DNA from: CAHJXG01 sp964235485 | Lineage (GTDB): Bacteria > Pseudomonadota > Alphaproteobacteria > Acetobacterales > Acetobacteraceae | Assembly: GCA_964235485.1 (NCBI GenBank) | Contig: CAXSAZ010000004.1 | Location: 62,001 to 126,000, forward strand | Length of the DNA stretch: 64,000 nt | Direction of reading: 5' to 3' | In this document: piece by piece, positions 8,229-16,748 of the stretch | Layout: each line of letters starts with the position of its first letter | How positions within the stretch are numbered: position 1 is the first letter of the stretch | Position numbers and translations under genes: made by a program | The notes under the pieces: model-generated | Told to the model about the DNA's origin: nothing | Seen by the model: the letters and a program-made list of their open reading frames with translations, nothing else | Database searches by the model: none

Positions 8229-10670
8229 ATGGACGGGGGCACCATCGAGCGGGAGCAGGCAGGGGCGCAGGGCGCCGCGCCGCGCCTGAACCTACGGATT
8301 TCCGGCATGAGCTGCGCCGCCTGCGTCCGCCGGGTCGAGCGGGCCGCGGCGGCGGTGCCCGGCGTCCAGAACGTGGCGGTGAACCTCGCGACCGAGCGGG
8401 CCGCCGTGACCCCCGGCGCCGGCTTCCGCCTCCCCGACTTGGCGCAGGCGCTGCAAAGCGCCGGGTATCCCGTGGCCGAGGCGACCGTAGACCTTGCCGT
8501 GTCGGACATGAGCTGCGCGTCCTGCTCCGGCCGGGTGGAGCGGGCGTTGCGGGGCGTGCCGGGCGTGCTGTCGGCCGAAGTCAACCTGGCGAGCGAGCGG
8601 GCGCGGGTGCGCGTCGCGGCCGGGACCTCGGGCGCGGGCGAGCTGGCCGCCGCCGTGCGCGCGGCGGGATACGAGGCCTCCGTGCCTGCGCCCGCCGGCG
8701 CGGCGGCGAAGGAGCGGCCCGGGCGGGATGGCCTGGCCGCGGCCTTGGCTTGCGCGCTGGCGCTGCCGCTGCTCCTGCCGATGCTGGCGATGCCGTTCGG
8801 GGCGCACGCCGCCTTGCCGGGCTGGGCGCAGCTCGTGCTGGCCGGGGTGGTGCAGGCAGTGTTCGGCGCCCGGTTCTACCGCGGCGCGTGGCACGCGCTG
8901 CGGGCCGGCGCCGGCAACATGGACCTGCTGGTGGCGCTCGGCACCACCGCCGCCTTCGGGTTGAGCCTGTGGGAGCTGGCCGGCGGGCGTGGCGAGCACC
9001 TGTATTTCGAGGCGTCCGCCGCGGTGATCGCGCTGGTGCGGCTGGGCAAGTGGCTGGAAGGCCGGGCGCGGCGCGGCGCCGGGGCCGCGATCCGCGCGCT
9101 GGAACAGCTCCGCCCGGAGCGCGCCCGGGTGCGGCGGGACGGGACGGAGCAGGAAGTGCCGGTCGCCGCCTTGCGCGCCGGCGACCTCCTCTCGGTCCGG
9201 CCCGGCGAGCGCATCCCGGCGGACGGCGTGGTGCAGGAGGGCTTGGGCGGCGTGGACGAGAGCCTGCTGACCGGCGAGGCCATCCCCGTTTCCAAGCAGC
9301 CCGGCAGCCGCGTCACCGGCGGCAGCCTCAACGGCGAGGCGCTGCTGCTGGTGCAGGCCACCGCGCTCGGCGCGGAAAGCCGGCTGGCCCGCATGGTCCG
9401 CTTGGTCGAGGACGCGCAGGCGGCGAAGCCGCCGGTGCAGCGCCTGGTGGACCGGGTCAGCGCCGTGTTCGTGCCCGTCGTGGTCGGCCTCGCGGCGCTG
9501 ACGCTGCTGGGATGGTGGCTGGCCGGGGCCGGGTTGGAGGTCGCGACGGTGAACGCCGTGAGCGTGCTGGTGATCGCCTGCCCCTGCGCGCTGGGCCTTG
9601 CGACGCCTGCGGCGATCATGGCCGGCACGGGGGCGGCGGCGCGCCATGGCATCCTGATCCGCGACGCCGCCGCGTTGGAGCGGGCAGGGGCGATCCAAAC
9701 CGTGGTGTTCGACAAGACCGGCACCTTGACCGAGGGCCGGCCCACCGTGGTGGCGTTGCGCCCGGCGCCGGGCGTCGCGGAGGCCGGGCTGCTCCGGCTG
9801 GCCGCGGCGCTGCAGGCGGGCAGCGAGCATCCGCTGGGCCGCGCCGTGCAAGCGGCGTATGCCGCCGAGGCGACGTATGCCGCCGGGCTGGACGGGCCAC
9901 GGGCCAGCGGGGTGCGCGCTTTGCCGGGCCGCGGGCTGGAAGGGACGGTGGAGGGCCGGGCGCTGCTGCTCGGCAGCCAACGATTGATGGAGGAGGCGGG
10001 CATCGACGCCGCGCCGCTGGCGCCGGACGCGGCGGAGCTGGAAGCGGCGGGGCGCACCGTGTCCTTCCTCGCCGCCGACGGGCGCTTGCTGGGGTTGCTC
10101 GGCTTCGGCGACGCGGTGAAGCCCGGCGCTGCGGAGGCCGTCGCCACCCTGCGCCACCGCGGCCTCCGCACCGTGCTGCTGACCGGCGACAACCGGGGCG
10201 CTGCGGACACGGCGGCGCGCGCCCTCGGCATCGAGGAGGTCCACGCCCAGGCGCTGCCGGAGGACAAAGCGCGCCTGGTCGCGGCGCTGCGCGGGCGTGG
10301 CCCGGTGGCGATGGTGGGCGACGGCGTGAACGACGCGGCGGCGCTGGCGGCGGCCGATCTGGGCCTCGCCATGGCGACCGGCACGGACGTGGCGGCGGCG
10401 GCGGCGGGCATCACGCTGATGCGCGGCGACCCGGCCTTGGTCCCGGCGGCGCTGGACATCGCGGGCCGGACCTTTCGGCGCATCTGGCATGGCCTGTTCT
10501 GGGCCTTTGCCTACAACCTGGTCGGCATCCCGCTGGCGGCGGCGGGCCTGCTCAGCCCGGTGGCGGCGGGGGCGGCGATGGCGTTCTCCAGCGTCGGCGT
10601 GGTGGGCAATGCGCTGCTGCTGCGGCGTTGGCGGCCCGACGCGCCGGGCCGGCGCGGGCGCGGGGCATGA
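8229..10670 (+). CDS. copA: Copper-exporting P1B-type ATPase
   Basis: 813-residue Cu(I) efflux pump of the inner membrane. Two N-terminal HMA domains carry GMSCAAC (about residue 28) and DMSCASC (about residue 95). The transport motif CPCALGLATP lies in a membrane helix, the phosphorylated aspartate is in DKTGTLTEG, and the hinge has TGDN and GDGVNDAAAL. Eight membrane segments can be traced. The start at ATG 8229 follows the CueR operator; a longer frame upstream would read through it. Its stop overlaps the cueR ATG (ATGA). Confidence 0.96.
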   Translation: MDGGTIEREQAGAQGAAPRLNLRISGMSCAACVRRVERAAAAVPGVQNVAVNLATERAAVTPGAGFRLPDLAQALQSAGYPVAEATVDLAVSDMSCASCSGRVERALRGVPGVLSAEVNLASERARVRVAAGTSGAGELAAAVRAAGYEASVPAPAGAAAKERPGRDGLAAALACALALPLLLPMLAMPFGAHAALPGWAQLVLAGVVQAVFGARFYRGAWHALRAGAGNMDLLVALGTTAAFGLSLWELAGGRGEHLYFEASAAVIALVRLGKWLEGRARRGAGAAIRALEQLRPERARVRRDGTEQEVPVAALRAGDLLSVRPGERIPADGVVQEGLGGVDESLLTGEAIPVSKQPGSRVTGGSLNGEALLLVQATALGAESRLARMVRLVEDAQAAKPPVQRLVDRVSAVFVPVVVGLAALTLLGWWLAGAGLEVATVNAVSVLVIACPCALGLATPAAIMAGTGAAARHGILIRDAAALERAGAIQTVVFDKTGTLTEGRPTVVALRPAPGVAEAGLLRLAAALQAGSEHPLGRAVQAAYAAEATYAAGLDGPRASGVRALPGRGLEGTVEGRALLLGSQRLMEEAGIDAAPLAPDAAELEAAGRTVSFLAADGRLLGLLGFGDAVKPGAAEAVATLRHRGLRTVLLTGDNRGAADTAARALGIEEVHAQALPEDKARLVAALRGRGPVAMVGDGVNDAAALAAADLGLAMATGTDVAAAAAGITLMRGDPALVPAALDIAGRTFRRIWHGLFWAFAYNLVGIPLAAAGLLSPVAAGAAMAFSSVGVVGNALLLRRWRPDAPGRRGRGA

Positions 10671-11116
10671 ACATCGGGGAGGCCGCGGCGGCGTCCGGCG
10701 TGTCCGCCAAGATGCTGCGCTATTACGAGCGCGTCGGCCTCATCGCGCCGGCGGGCCGCAGCGCCGCCGGCTACCGGCGCTACGCGGAAGGGGACGTGCA
10801 GGCGCTGCGCTTCTTGCGGCGGGCACGCAGCCTGGGCTTTTCCGTGGCGCAGATGCGCGAGCTGCTGGCGCTGTGGCGGGATCAAGCCCGGGCGAGCGCC
10901 GACGTGAAGCGCCTAGCCCTGGCCCACGCCGCCGCGCTTGAGCAAAAGGCGCGGGCCATCGCGGAGATGAGCAGCGCCCTGCGCCACCTTGCCGACCGCT
11001 GCGAGGGCGACGGCCGGCCGCATTGCCCGATCCTTGAGGAGCTGGCGGACGCGGGGCCGGTACAAGCGTCTCAAGCCATGGCGCCCAGCGGCATGGTCTC
11101 GACATCCCTGAAATAA
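10667..11116 (+). CDS. cueR: MerR-family copper-responsive regulator CueR
   Basis: 149-residue regulator. The N-terminal winged helix has MNIGEAAAASGVSAKMLRYYERVGLI, followed by the dimerisation helix and the metal loop CEGDGRPHCPIL. The loop's two cysteines and CPI motif are the CueR Cu(I) signature. It overlaps the copA stop by four bases, so it is autoregulated from the copA operator. The C-terminus is about 15 residues longer than usual and its last 46 bases overlap the convergent acyl-carrier-like gene. Confidence 0.92.
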   Translation: MNIGEAAAASGVSAKMLRYYERVGLIAPAGRSAAGYRRYAEGDVQALRFLRRARSLGFSVAQMRELLALWRDQARASADVKRLALAHAAALEQKARAIAEMSSALRHLADRCEGDGRPHCPILEELADAGPVQASQAMAPSGMVSTSLK

Positions 11117-11358
11117 CGGAAGCTGAAGTAGTTCACGATGTCGCCCAGGGTTTGGAACCGCTCAACGGTGTCGTTCTGCAGTTCCATGTCGAACAGGTCT
11201 TCCAGGCAGAGCGCCAGCTTCAAGCGGGCGAACCCGCCGAGCGACAGGTCGTCCACCAGCCGGGTTGACCGCGAAAGGCCGTATGGCTCGATCCGCAAGG
11301 TTTTCGCGATGGCAAGGACCACCTTGTCAAACACGAGGCTGTCAAAGGCAGACTGCAC
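11071..11358 (-). CDS. Acyl carrier protein-like, lacking the phosphopantetheine serine
   Basis: 95-residue all-helical protein that aligns well with bacterial acyl carrier proteins across helices II-IV (LKLALCLEDLFDMEL compares with VELVMALEEEFDTEI of E. coli AcpP). At the place of the invariant DSL motif it reads GGF (residues 41-43), so the serine that takes the phosphopantetheine arm is glycine. It therefore probably cannot carry acyl chains in the usual way and may be a regulatory or structural relative. The gene stands alone, convergent to cueR. The match is clear at family level; the function is unknown. Confidence 0.7.
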   Translation of the reverse strand: MQSAFDSLVFDKVVLAIAKTLRIEPYGLSRSTRLVDDLSLGGFARLKLALCLEDLFDMELQNDTVERFQTLGDIVNYFSFRYFRDVETMPLGAMA

Positions 11359-11515
11359 CGGAACTCTCCATAATCACGATCACGTGAGAACAGCACATCA
11401 CGAAACCGTGTGCAAGAGAGTTTGTTATAGATCAACAATGATTTTCGCCGGTGTGGCCGGAACAGAACACCTGCCGCTTCGACCGCCCGCGCCGGGCCGG
11501 CAAGGCTTGGCCGCT

Positions 11516-12316
11516 TCACCGGCCTGCTGCACCCATCGGCTCCATCCCGCTGTCCACGATGGCCCCGGCCGCGGCGGGCGAGGCCAGGAATTGGATCAGC
11601 GCCCGGGCCGCGTCCGGCTCCCGGCTGTGGGTGAGCACGCCCGCGGAGAACACCGTGACCCGCTGCAGCCTGGGCGGCAGCGGCCCCACCAGATCGATGC
11701 CGGGTATGGGCCGCAATTCGCTGATCTGCTGGAAGCCGATCTCGGCCTCGCCGCGCGCCACGACGGCGCCCACAGGCTCGGCCGGGATCATCCGCGCCCG
11801 GCTTGCCACCTGCTCGGCGATGCCCAGGCCGGGCAGCATCTCGCGCTCGATGTAAACCCCGCTGGCGCTGTCCGAGTAGGCGATGGACTTGGCGGCGAGC
11901 AGCGCGCGGCGCAGCGCGTCCGCGGAGCCGATGTCCGGCCGGGGCGCGCCCGCCCGCACCACGATCCCGATGCCCGAGCGCGCGAGGTCCGCCCGGCTGT
12001 CCGCGGCCACCGTGCCCTGCTCGACCAACGGGCCGAGCGCGTCGCCGACCATGATGAGCACGTCGATCGGCTCGCCCCGTGCCAGCCGGGCGGGCACGGC
12101 GTCCGCCGTTTGCCCCATGGACGGTCCCCAGCCGGTCACAAGCCTGTGGCCGGTCGTCCGCTCGAACGCCGGGGCGAGCGCACGAAGGGCGGCGGCGAAA
12201 CCGCCCGAGCTGACCACCCGGATCTCGGCCGCCTGCGCGGCGCCGGCCAGCGCGGAGGCGGCGAGAACAAGGGCGGCGGCTCGGCGCAGCAAGGAGCGGC
12301 GCTGCATGGCGGGCAT
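11516..12316 (-). CDS. ModA-like periplasmic substrate-binding protein
   Basis: 266-residue protein with a twin-arginine-containing signal peptide (RRSLLRRAAALVLAASALAGAAQA). It has a type II periplasmic binding fold similar to molybdate-binding ModA (IRVVSSGGFAAALRALAPAFE, then DVLIMVGDAL and GEAEIGFQQISEL). No molybdate permease or ATPase is adjacent, so it could bind another oxyanion or organic anion. It lies just downstream of the MHS transporter on the same strand (stop and start one base apart), suggesting a shared transcript and perhaps a shared substrate. Confidence 0.7.
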   Translation of the reverse strand: MPAMQRRSLLRRAAALVLAASALAGAAQAAEIRVVSSGGFAAALRALAPAFERTTGHRLVTGWGPSMGQTADAVPARLARGEPIDVLIMVGDALGPLVEQGTVAADSRADLARSGIGIVVRAGAPRPDIGSADALRRALLAAKSIAYSDSASGVYIEREMLPGLGIAEQVASRARMIPAEPVGAVVARGEAEIGFQQISELRPIPGIDLVGPLPPRLQRVTVFSAGVLTHSREPDAARALIQFLASPAAAGAIVDSGMEPMGAAGR

Positions 12317-13681
12317 CTAGGCCGACACGCCTTCGGCCCAGGCCCGGGACCTGCCCGTGCGGTAGGCCAGCAGCGTCGCCAGAAGGCCGCAAACGCCGCC
12401 GAACGTCATCCAAAAGGCCGGCGCGGCCCGGTTGCCGGTTGCCTCGATCAGCCAGGTGGACACGGTCGGCGTGAACCCGCCGAACACCGCGGTTGCCAGC
12501 GAGTAGGCCAGCGAGAACCCGGCGGTGCGCACGCCGGCCGGCACGATCTCCGTCAGCGCGACCACCATGGCGCCGTTGTAGCTGCCATACAGGAACGACA
12601 GCCACAGCAGCACGGCCAGCATGTTGGCGAAGGAGGCATGGCCGACCAGCCAGGCCAGCGCCGGGTAGGCGGTCAGCGCCGTGAGGGCGGAGAACAGCAG
12701 CAGGATGGGCCGCCGCCCGATCCGGTCCGACAGCGCGCCCATCGCCGGCAGCCAGACGAAGTTGGACAGGCCGACGCAGAAGGTGACGACGAGGCTGTCG
12801 GCGTCGGACAGCTTGAGCACGCTCTTGCCGAAGGTCGGAGTATAAACCGTGATCGCGTAGAAGGAGATCGTGGTCGTCGCCATCATCAACATGCCGAGGC
12901 CCACAATCCGCCAGTCGCGGCCGAGCGAGGCGATGGTCTCGCGGAGCGAGGGCCGGTGCTTGCGGGCCAGGAACTCCGGCGTTTCTTCCAGCGAGCGGCG
13001 GATGAAGAACAGGAGCGGGATGATGAGGCAGCCGATGAAGAACGGGACGCGCCAGCCCCAGGCCGCGACGCTTTCGGGCGCCAGCAGCCGGTTCGCCGCG
13101 AAGCCGATGGCGGCGGCGACCATGATGGCGGCCTGCTGGCTGCCGGACTGCCAAGCCACGAAGAAGCCGCGGCGGCCCGGCGGCGCCATCTCGGCCAGAT
13201 AAACGGACACGCCGCCCAGCTCGACTCCGGCGGAGAAGCCCTGCAGCAGCCGCCCGGTCAGCACGAGCACCGGCGCCAGCAGGCCAATCGTGGCGTAGCC
13301 CGGCACGAAGGCGATCAGCACCGTGCCGCACGCCATGATCGAAAGCGTCACGATCAAGCCCCGGCGCCGCCCGACGCGATCCACGTAGGCGCCGAGCAGC
13401 ACGGCGCCCAACGGCCGCATCAGGAACCCGGCGCCGAACGTCATGAAGGTGAACATCAAGGAGGCATACTCGCTGCCGGCCGGGAAGAACGTGCGGGCGA
13501 TATAGGTCGCGTAGAACCCGAACAGGAAGAAGTCGAACATCTCCAGGAAATTGCCGCCCGTCACCCGGAGCACGGTGGCGAGCCTCGAGCGGGGCGCTCC
13601 CGTGGCGGACCCGGCCGTGACGTTCTTTGGGACGTTCTCCGGCGCAGGCCCGGGTGGGAAGGCGCCGCGGCGCGGCCTCAC
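12317..13681 (-). CDS. MFS transporter, citrate/tricarballylate (MHS) type
   Basis: About 454 residues with 12 membrane segments. Early motifs (LRVTGGNFLEMFDFFLFGFYA) are characteristic of the metabolite:H+ symporter branch containing CitA. The loop 2-3 signature is DRVGRRRG and the loop 8-9 equivalent DRIGRRP. The chosen GTG start at 13679-13681 overlaps the flavin reductase stop (GTGA) and gives family length; internal GTG or ATG starts closer to the first helix are possible. The substrate is likely a di- or tricarboxylate, by family only. Confidence 0.8.
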   Translation of the reverse strand: MRPRRGAFPPGPAPENVPKNVTAGSATGAPRSRLATVLRVTGGNFLEMFDFFLFGFYATYIARTFFPAGSEYASLMFTFMTFGAGFLMRPLGAVLLGAYVDRVGRRRGLIVTLSIMACGTVLIAFVPGYATIGLLAPVLVLTGRLLQGFSAGVELGGVSVYLAEMAPPGRRGFFVAWQSGSQQAAIMVAAAIGFAANRLLAPESVAAWGWRVPFFIGCLIIPLLFFIRRSLEETPEFLARKHRPSLRETIASLGRDWRIVGLGMLMMATTTISFYAITVYTPTFGKSVLKLSDADSLVVTFCVGLSNFVWLPAMGALSDRIGRRPILLLFSALTALTAYPALAWLVGHASFANMLAVLLWLSFLYGSYNGAMVVALTEIVPAGVRTAGFSLAYSLATAVFGGFTPTVSTWLIEATGNRAAPAFWMTFGGVCGLLATLLAYRTGRSRAWAEGVSA

Positions 13682-14277
13682 TTCGTGGGCCGGGTCAGGG
13701 AGAACTTGTGGTCGGCCAGGAAGTAATCGTGGTAGCCGGCGCGGCTGACGACCTGCATACGCAACGTGTCCACGGTGCCGTCCTCGATCATGCGGTCGTC
13801 GATGTAGACGCCGACCACCTGGCCGATGGCCATGACGTAGAAGGCCTCGCTCCCATCGAGCGGCGCAAGCTCCATCGTCTTGACCAGCCGGCATTCCAGC
13901 GCCGCCGGGGCGCCGCGGACCCGAGGCGGGCGGACCAGCACGGAGGGTTCCGGCTCCAGCCCGGCGTGCTCGAACTCGCTGTGCCCGCGCGGCAGCGGCG
14001 CGGAGGTGCGGTTCATCGCGTCCCGCTGCTCCCAGGACACGACCGAACAGGTGAACTCGCCGGTTTCCTCGATGAAGCTGATGGCGTCCTTGCGCCCGCC
14101 CGAGGAGAACATGACCATGTGCGGCCGGTCGGATACCTGGTTGAAGAAGGAATAGGGCGAAAGGTTGGTCTCGCCCGCGGCGCTCATCGCGCAGATCCAG
14201 CCGATGGGGCGGGGGGCGATCAGCGCCTTCACCGGGTCGTGCGGCAGGCCGTGGCCGTGGGCGGTGGCGTAGAACAT
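13678..14277 (-). CDS. Flavin reductase-like FMN-binding protein
   Basis: 199-residue protein of the flavin-reductase-like split-barrel family (DIM6/NTAB type), with IAPRPIGWICAMSAAGETNLSPYSFFN as the FMN-binding start and DRPHMVMFSS. It is probably a cytosolic NAD(P)H:flavin oxidoreductase or an FMN-dependent enzyme. The start ATG at 14275-14277 is family-consistent. It is translationally coupled to the downstream MHS transporter, so the pair may serve uptake and breakdown of one compound. Confidence 0.85.
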   Translation of the reverse strand: MFYATAHGHGLPHDPVKALIAPRPIGWICAMSAAGETNLSPYSFFNQVSDRPHMVMFSSGGRKDAISFIEETGEFTCSVVSWEQRDAMNRTSAPLPRGHSEFEHAGLEPEPSVLVRPPRVRGAPAALECRLVKTMELAPLDGSEAFYVMAIGQVVGVYIDDRMIEDGTVDTLRMQVVSRAGYHDYFLADHKFSLTRPTK

Positions 14278-14424
14278 GGGTGCTCCGTTCTTGGAGGGCG
14301 CAGGCTTGCCGGGGGCGGGCGAAGCCGGCGTGCCGGCTGCAACGCTTGTGAAGGGCTTTCGGCTTCCCGTCCACGCCAGAGAACACCATAGCGCCACGCC
14401 GGACGCCCGGTGTAGGCTGGCACG

Positions 14425-15231
14425 ATGAAGCATCCGGAGCGTCGGCGAACCCGCGTCCCGCTTGCGCTGGCGGCCGTGCTGCTGGGCGCGGCGGCGGCAT
14501 GGGCGCCGGCGGGGGCGGCGTCCCTGACCGTGCCGCAGGTGATTGCGCTGCTGCGCGCCGGGCACCCGGCCGACCTGGCGGGCCAGGACCTGTCGCGGCT
14601 GGACCTTGCGGAGCTTGATCTCAGCGGCGCGAACCTGGCCGGGGCCAAGCTGTTCGGCGCGGACCTCACCGGCGCCAACCTGGCGGGCGCCAACCTGGCC
14701 GGGGCCGACCTCGACCGGGCCATCATCATCCGCGCCGACTTCTCGGGCGCCGACCTGTCCGGGGCGCGCATGTTCCTGCCGGCGGCATCGACCCTGCTGG
14801 GCGAGAACCCCGCGGCGGAAGCGCCCCGGTTCCGCGGGGCCAACCTTTCGGGCGCGCGCCTGCTGGCCCACCTGGGCAACGGCGATTGGACCGGCGCCAA
14901 CCTGAGCGGGGCGCACCTGGAATTGGGGCGCACGCAGTTCCTGGCCGCGCTGCGCTCGGACCTCGGCGGCTGCCGGATGGCCGGGGCCAACCTGGAAGGG
15001 GCGGACCTGTCCGGCGTCCGCCTGGCCTTTGCCGACCTGCGCGGCGCCAGGCTGGCGCGGGCCAACCTAGCCGGGGCCGACCTGTCCGGGGCGCGGCTGG
15101 ACGGGGCCGACCTGACGGGCGCCGCCTTGGCGCGGGCCGACGTGCGCCGGGCGTCGTTGCGCGGCGTCACCGGGCTGGACCAGGCGACCGGGCTGGGCAG
15201 CATACGGAACCTCGACCTGGCCGAGCGGTAG
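14425..15231 (+). CDS. Secreted pentapeptide-repeat protein
   Basis: 268 residues: a signal peptide (residues 1-32), a short helical segment, then many A(D/N)LxG pentapeptides (for example GANLAGAKLFGADLTGANLA) broken by a non-repeat segment near residues 115-135. These repeats form a right-handed quadrilateral beta-helix; most are of unknown function. The next gene starts two bases after the stop codon, so this protein and the von Willebrand A protein are probably co-expressed in the periplasm. Confidence 0.88.
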   Translation: MKHPERRRTRVPLALAAVLLGAAAAWAPAGAASLTVPQVIALLRAGHPADLAGQDLSRLDLAELDLSGANLAGAKLFGADLTGANLAGANLAGADLDRAIIIRADFSGADLSGARMFLPAASTLLGENPAAEAPRFRGANLSGARLLAHLGNGDWTGANLSGAHLELGRTQFLAALRSDLGGCRMAGANLEGADLSGVRLAFADLRGARLARANLAGADLSGARLDGADLTGAALARADVRRASLRGVTGLDQATGLGSIRNLDLAER

Positions 15232-15233
15232 CG

Positions 15234-15971
15234 GTGCCGCGCACGGCCCTGTTGTGGCTGCTGCTCGCCGCGCTGGCCGCCCCGGCGGCGGCGCAGACGG
15301 AGCGGGTGGACCTGGCATTGGTGCTGGCCGTCGATGTGTCGGAATCGGTGGACGCCGCGCGCTTCACGCTGCAGATGGACGGCATCGCCGCCGCGCTGGA
15401 AGCGCGGGAAGTGCAGGCGAGCATCCTGTCGGGGCCGCACGGGTCCATGCTGGTTGCGCTGGTGCAATGGTCCACCCGCCCGGCCTTGTCGCTGCCCTGG
15501 ACGCTGCTGACCAGCGCCGAGGATGTCCGGCGCTTCGCGGGGCGCGTGCGCCGTTTGCGCCGGGCGAGCAACGGCTTCACCTGCATGTCGGCGGCCCTGC
15601 GCAGCATCGCCGACAAGCTGCTGACCCAGTTGCCGGTGCCGGCCGAGCGCAGCGTGGTGGACGTGTCCGGCGACGGGCAGGAGAACTGCAACCCGCCGGA
15701 AACCGTGGACCGGGTGCGGGACGAGCTGGCCGGGGCGGGCGTCACGGTCAACGGCTTGCCCATCCTGGAAGGCAGCGAGGCGGCGACGCTGGAAGCCTGG
15801 TACCAGGACCACCTGATCGGCGGCCCGAACGCTTTCCTGGTGCCGGCCGAGAGCTTCGACGACTTCGACCGGGCCATCCGCCGCAAGTTCGTGACGGAAA
15901 CCAGCGCGCTTCCCGGGGTGCGCGCGGTTGCAAGGCGCCTGGCCTTGGGAAGCCAGCGTCTCAGCCCATGA
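15234..15971 (+). CDS. DUF1194 von Willebrand factor A-domain secreted protein
   Basis: 245 residues with a signal peptide (LLWLLLAALAAPAAAQ) and a single vWA domain whose metal site reads DVSESVD (DxSxS). Further conserved segments are VVDVSGDGQENC and the LIGGPNAFL stretch, matching the DUF1194 family. The GTG start at 15234 lies just after the pentapeptide-repeat stop. It probably takes part in metal-dependent protein binding in the periplasm; its partner is unknown. Confidence 0.87.
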   Translation: MPRTALLWLLLAALAAPAAAQTERVDLALVLAVDVSESVDAARFTLQMDGIAAALEAREVQASILSGPHGSMLVALVQWSTRPALSLPWTLLTSAEDVRRFAGRVRRLRRASNGFTCMSAALRSIADKLLTQLPVPAERSVVDVSGDGQENCNPPETVDRVRDELAGAGVTVNGLPILEGSEAATLEAWYQDHLIGGPNAFLVPAESFDDFDRAIRRKFVTETSALPGVRAVARRLALGSQRLSP

Positions 15972-16137
15972 CCTCCGCCTGCCGCGAGCCGTCCCGCTGG
16001 CACACCTCCGGCGCTGGACGGCTTCTTCCGTGGGCCGGGGCCATGCAACACATCCCGGCGACGGACGTTGCTCATGGGCGCCCTTGGAGTGCTGAGATGC
16101 GCAAAGAAGACCAGAACGATAATAGAGGGGAAGAGTC

Positions 16138-16440
16138 ATGACGACGCAGCCAAGGTCTTTGTATGTCACGGGAGGCATGGTGCTTGCTTCCCTTACGTTC
16201 GGCGCATCAGCTCTGGCACAGCAACAGAACGGAGTGACATCCGGTCCGGCGGTCGGAACGCCCGTGGTGCCGAGCACAACCGCGCAAAAGCAGAACCCTG
16301 CGGCCACTGCCTCCGGAGGGCAGTCCAACGTCACTGGCGTGCAGCCGGGTTCTGTCGGCGTCGGCGCCCCCGGTGTTGTAGCGAAGTCGGGATCGGAGGG
16401 TGGGCCGTCACCCGGGCCTGGCAGCGGCAAGCGTCCCTGA
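16138..16440 (+). CDS. Small secreted low-complexity protein
   Basis: 100 residues: an N-terminal signal peptide ending near ALAQ (residue 28), then a Gly/Pro/Val/Ser-rich tail without a recognised fold. A good ribosome site (GAGGGGAAGAG) lies just before the ATG. No family was recognised. It sits 139 bases before pqqA but has no obvious link to PQQ. Confidence 0.65.
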   Translation: MTTQPRSLYVTGGMVLASLTFGASALAQQQNGVTSGPAVGTPVVPSTTAQKQNPAATASGGQSNVTGVQPGSVGVGAPGVVAKSGSEGGPSPGPGSGKRP

Positions 16441-16516
16441 TATGCGCCTCGAATTACGGTGTTGGCTGGGCAAGGTTGTGAGGGAGTAGGACGCGATCCA
16501 TTCAAAAGGTCGGCTC

Positions 16517-16546
16517 TTGACTCGGGCAACACTGCAACCAATAGCT
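16517..16546 (+). promoter_or_regulatory. Possible promoter of the pqq operon
   Basis: TTGACT at 16517-16522 and ATAGCT at 16541-16546 with an 18-base spacer, about 34 bases before pqqA. It is a reasonable sigma-70-type match in an otherwise GC-rich gap; it is not proven. Confidence 0.35.
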
Positions 16547-16579
16547 AGTGGCGCTACCAACGAAGAAACGGAGGACATC

Positions 16580-16663
16580 ATGGCTTGGAAGACCCCGAAG
16601 ATCGTCGAGATCGCTCTCGGTGCGGAAATCAACTCCTACGCTTGCGCTGACCTGAAGAAGTAA
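16580..16663 (+). CDS. pqqA: PQQ precursor peptide PqqA
   Basis: 27-residue peptide beginning MAWKTPKIVEIALG with the conserved E16-I-N-S-Y20 motif, whose glutamate and tyrosine side chains are cross-linked by PqqE to become pyrroloquinoline quinone. A ribosome site GGAGG lies five bases upstream. It is 85 bases ahead of pqqB, a gap usual for this operon, where pqqA is expressed above the enzyme genes. It is too short to be picked up by ordinary ORF lists. Confidence 0.97.
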   Translation: MAWKTPKIVEIALGAEINSYACADLKK

Positions 16664-16748
16664 GCGCGCCATCCGGCAGCGCCCTGGGCCGGTGCAGTGT
16701 GCGCCGTTATCTTGGGGCGTTCGCCGGGGCGAGCCGCTTTAAGTCTTC

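Noticed and set aside
8180..10666. Open frame of over 800 codons overlapping copA in another frame
   Set aside because: Only the last part (cueR from 10667) has recognisable protein; the rest is an Arg/Gly-rich shadow of copA.
11138..13726. Open frame of 862 codons opposite the ModA-like and MHS transporter genes
   Set aside because: Repetitive Gly/Arg/His/Gln-rich translation, no ribosome site, and it covers three convincing genes on the other strand.
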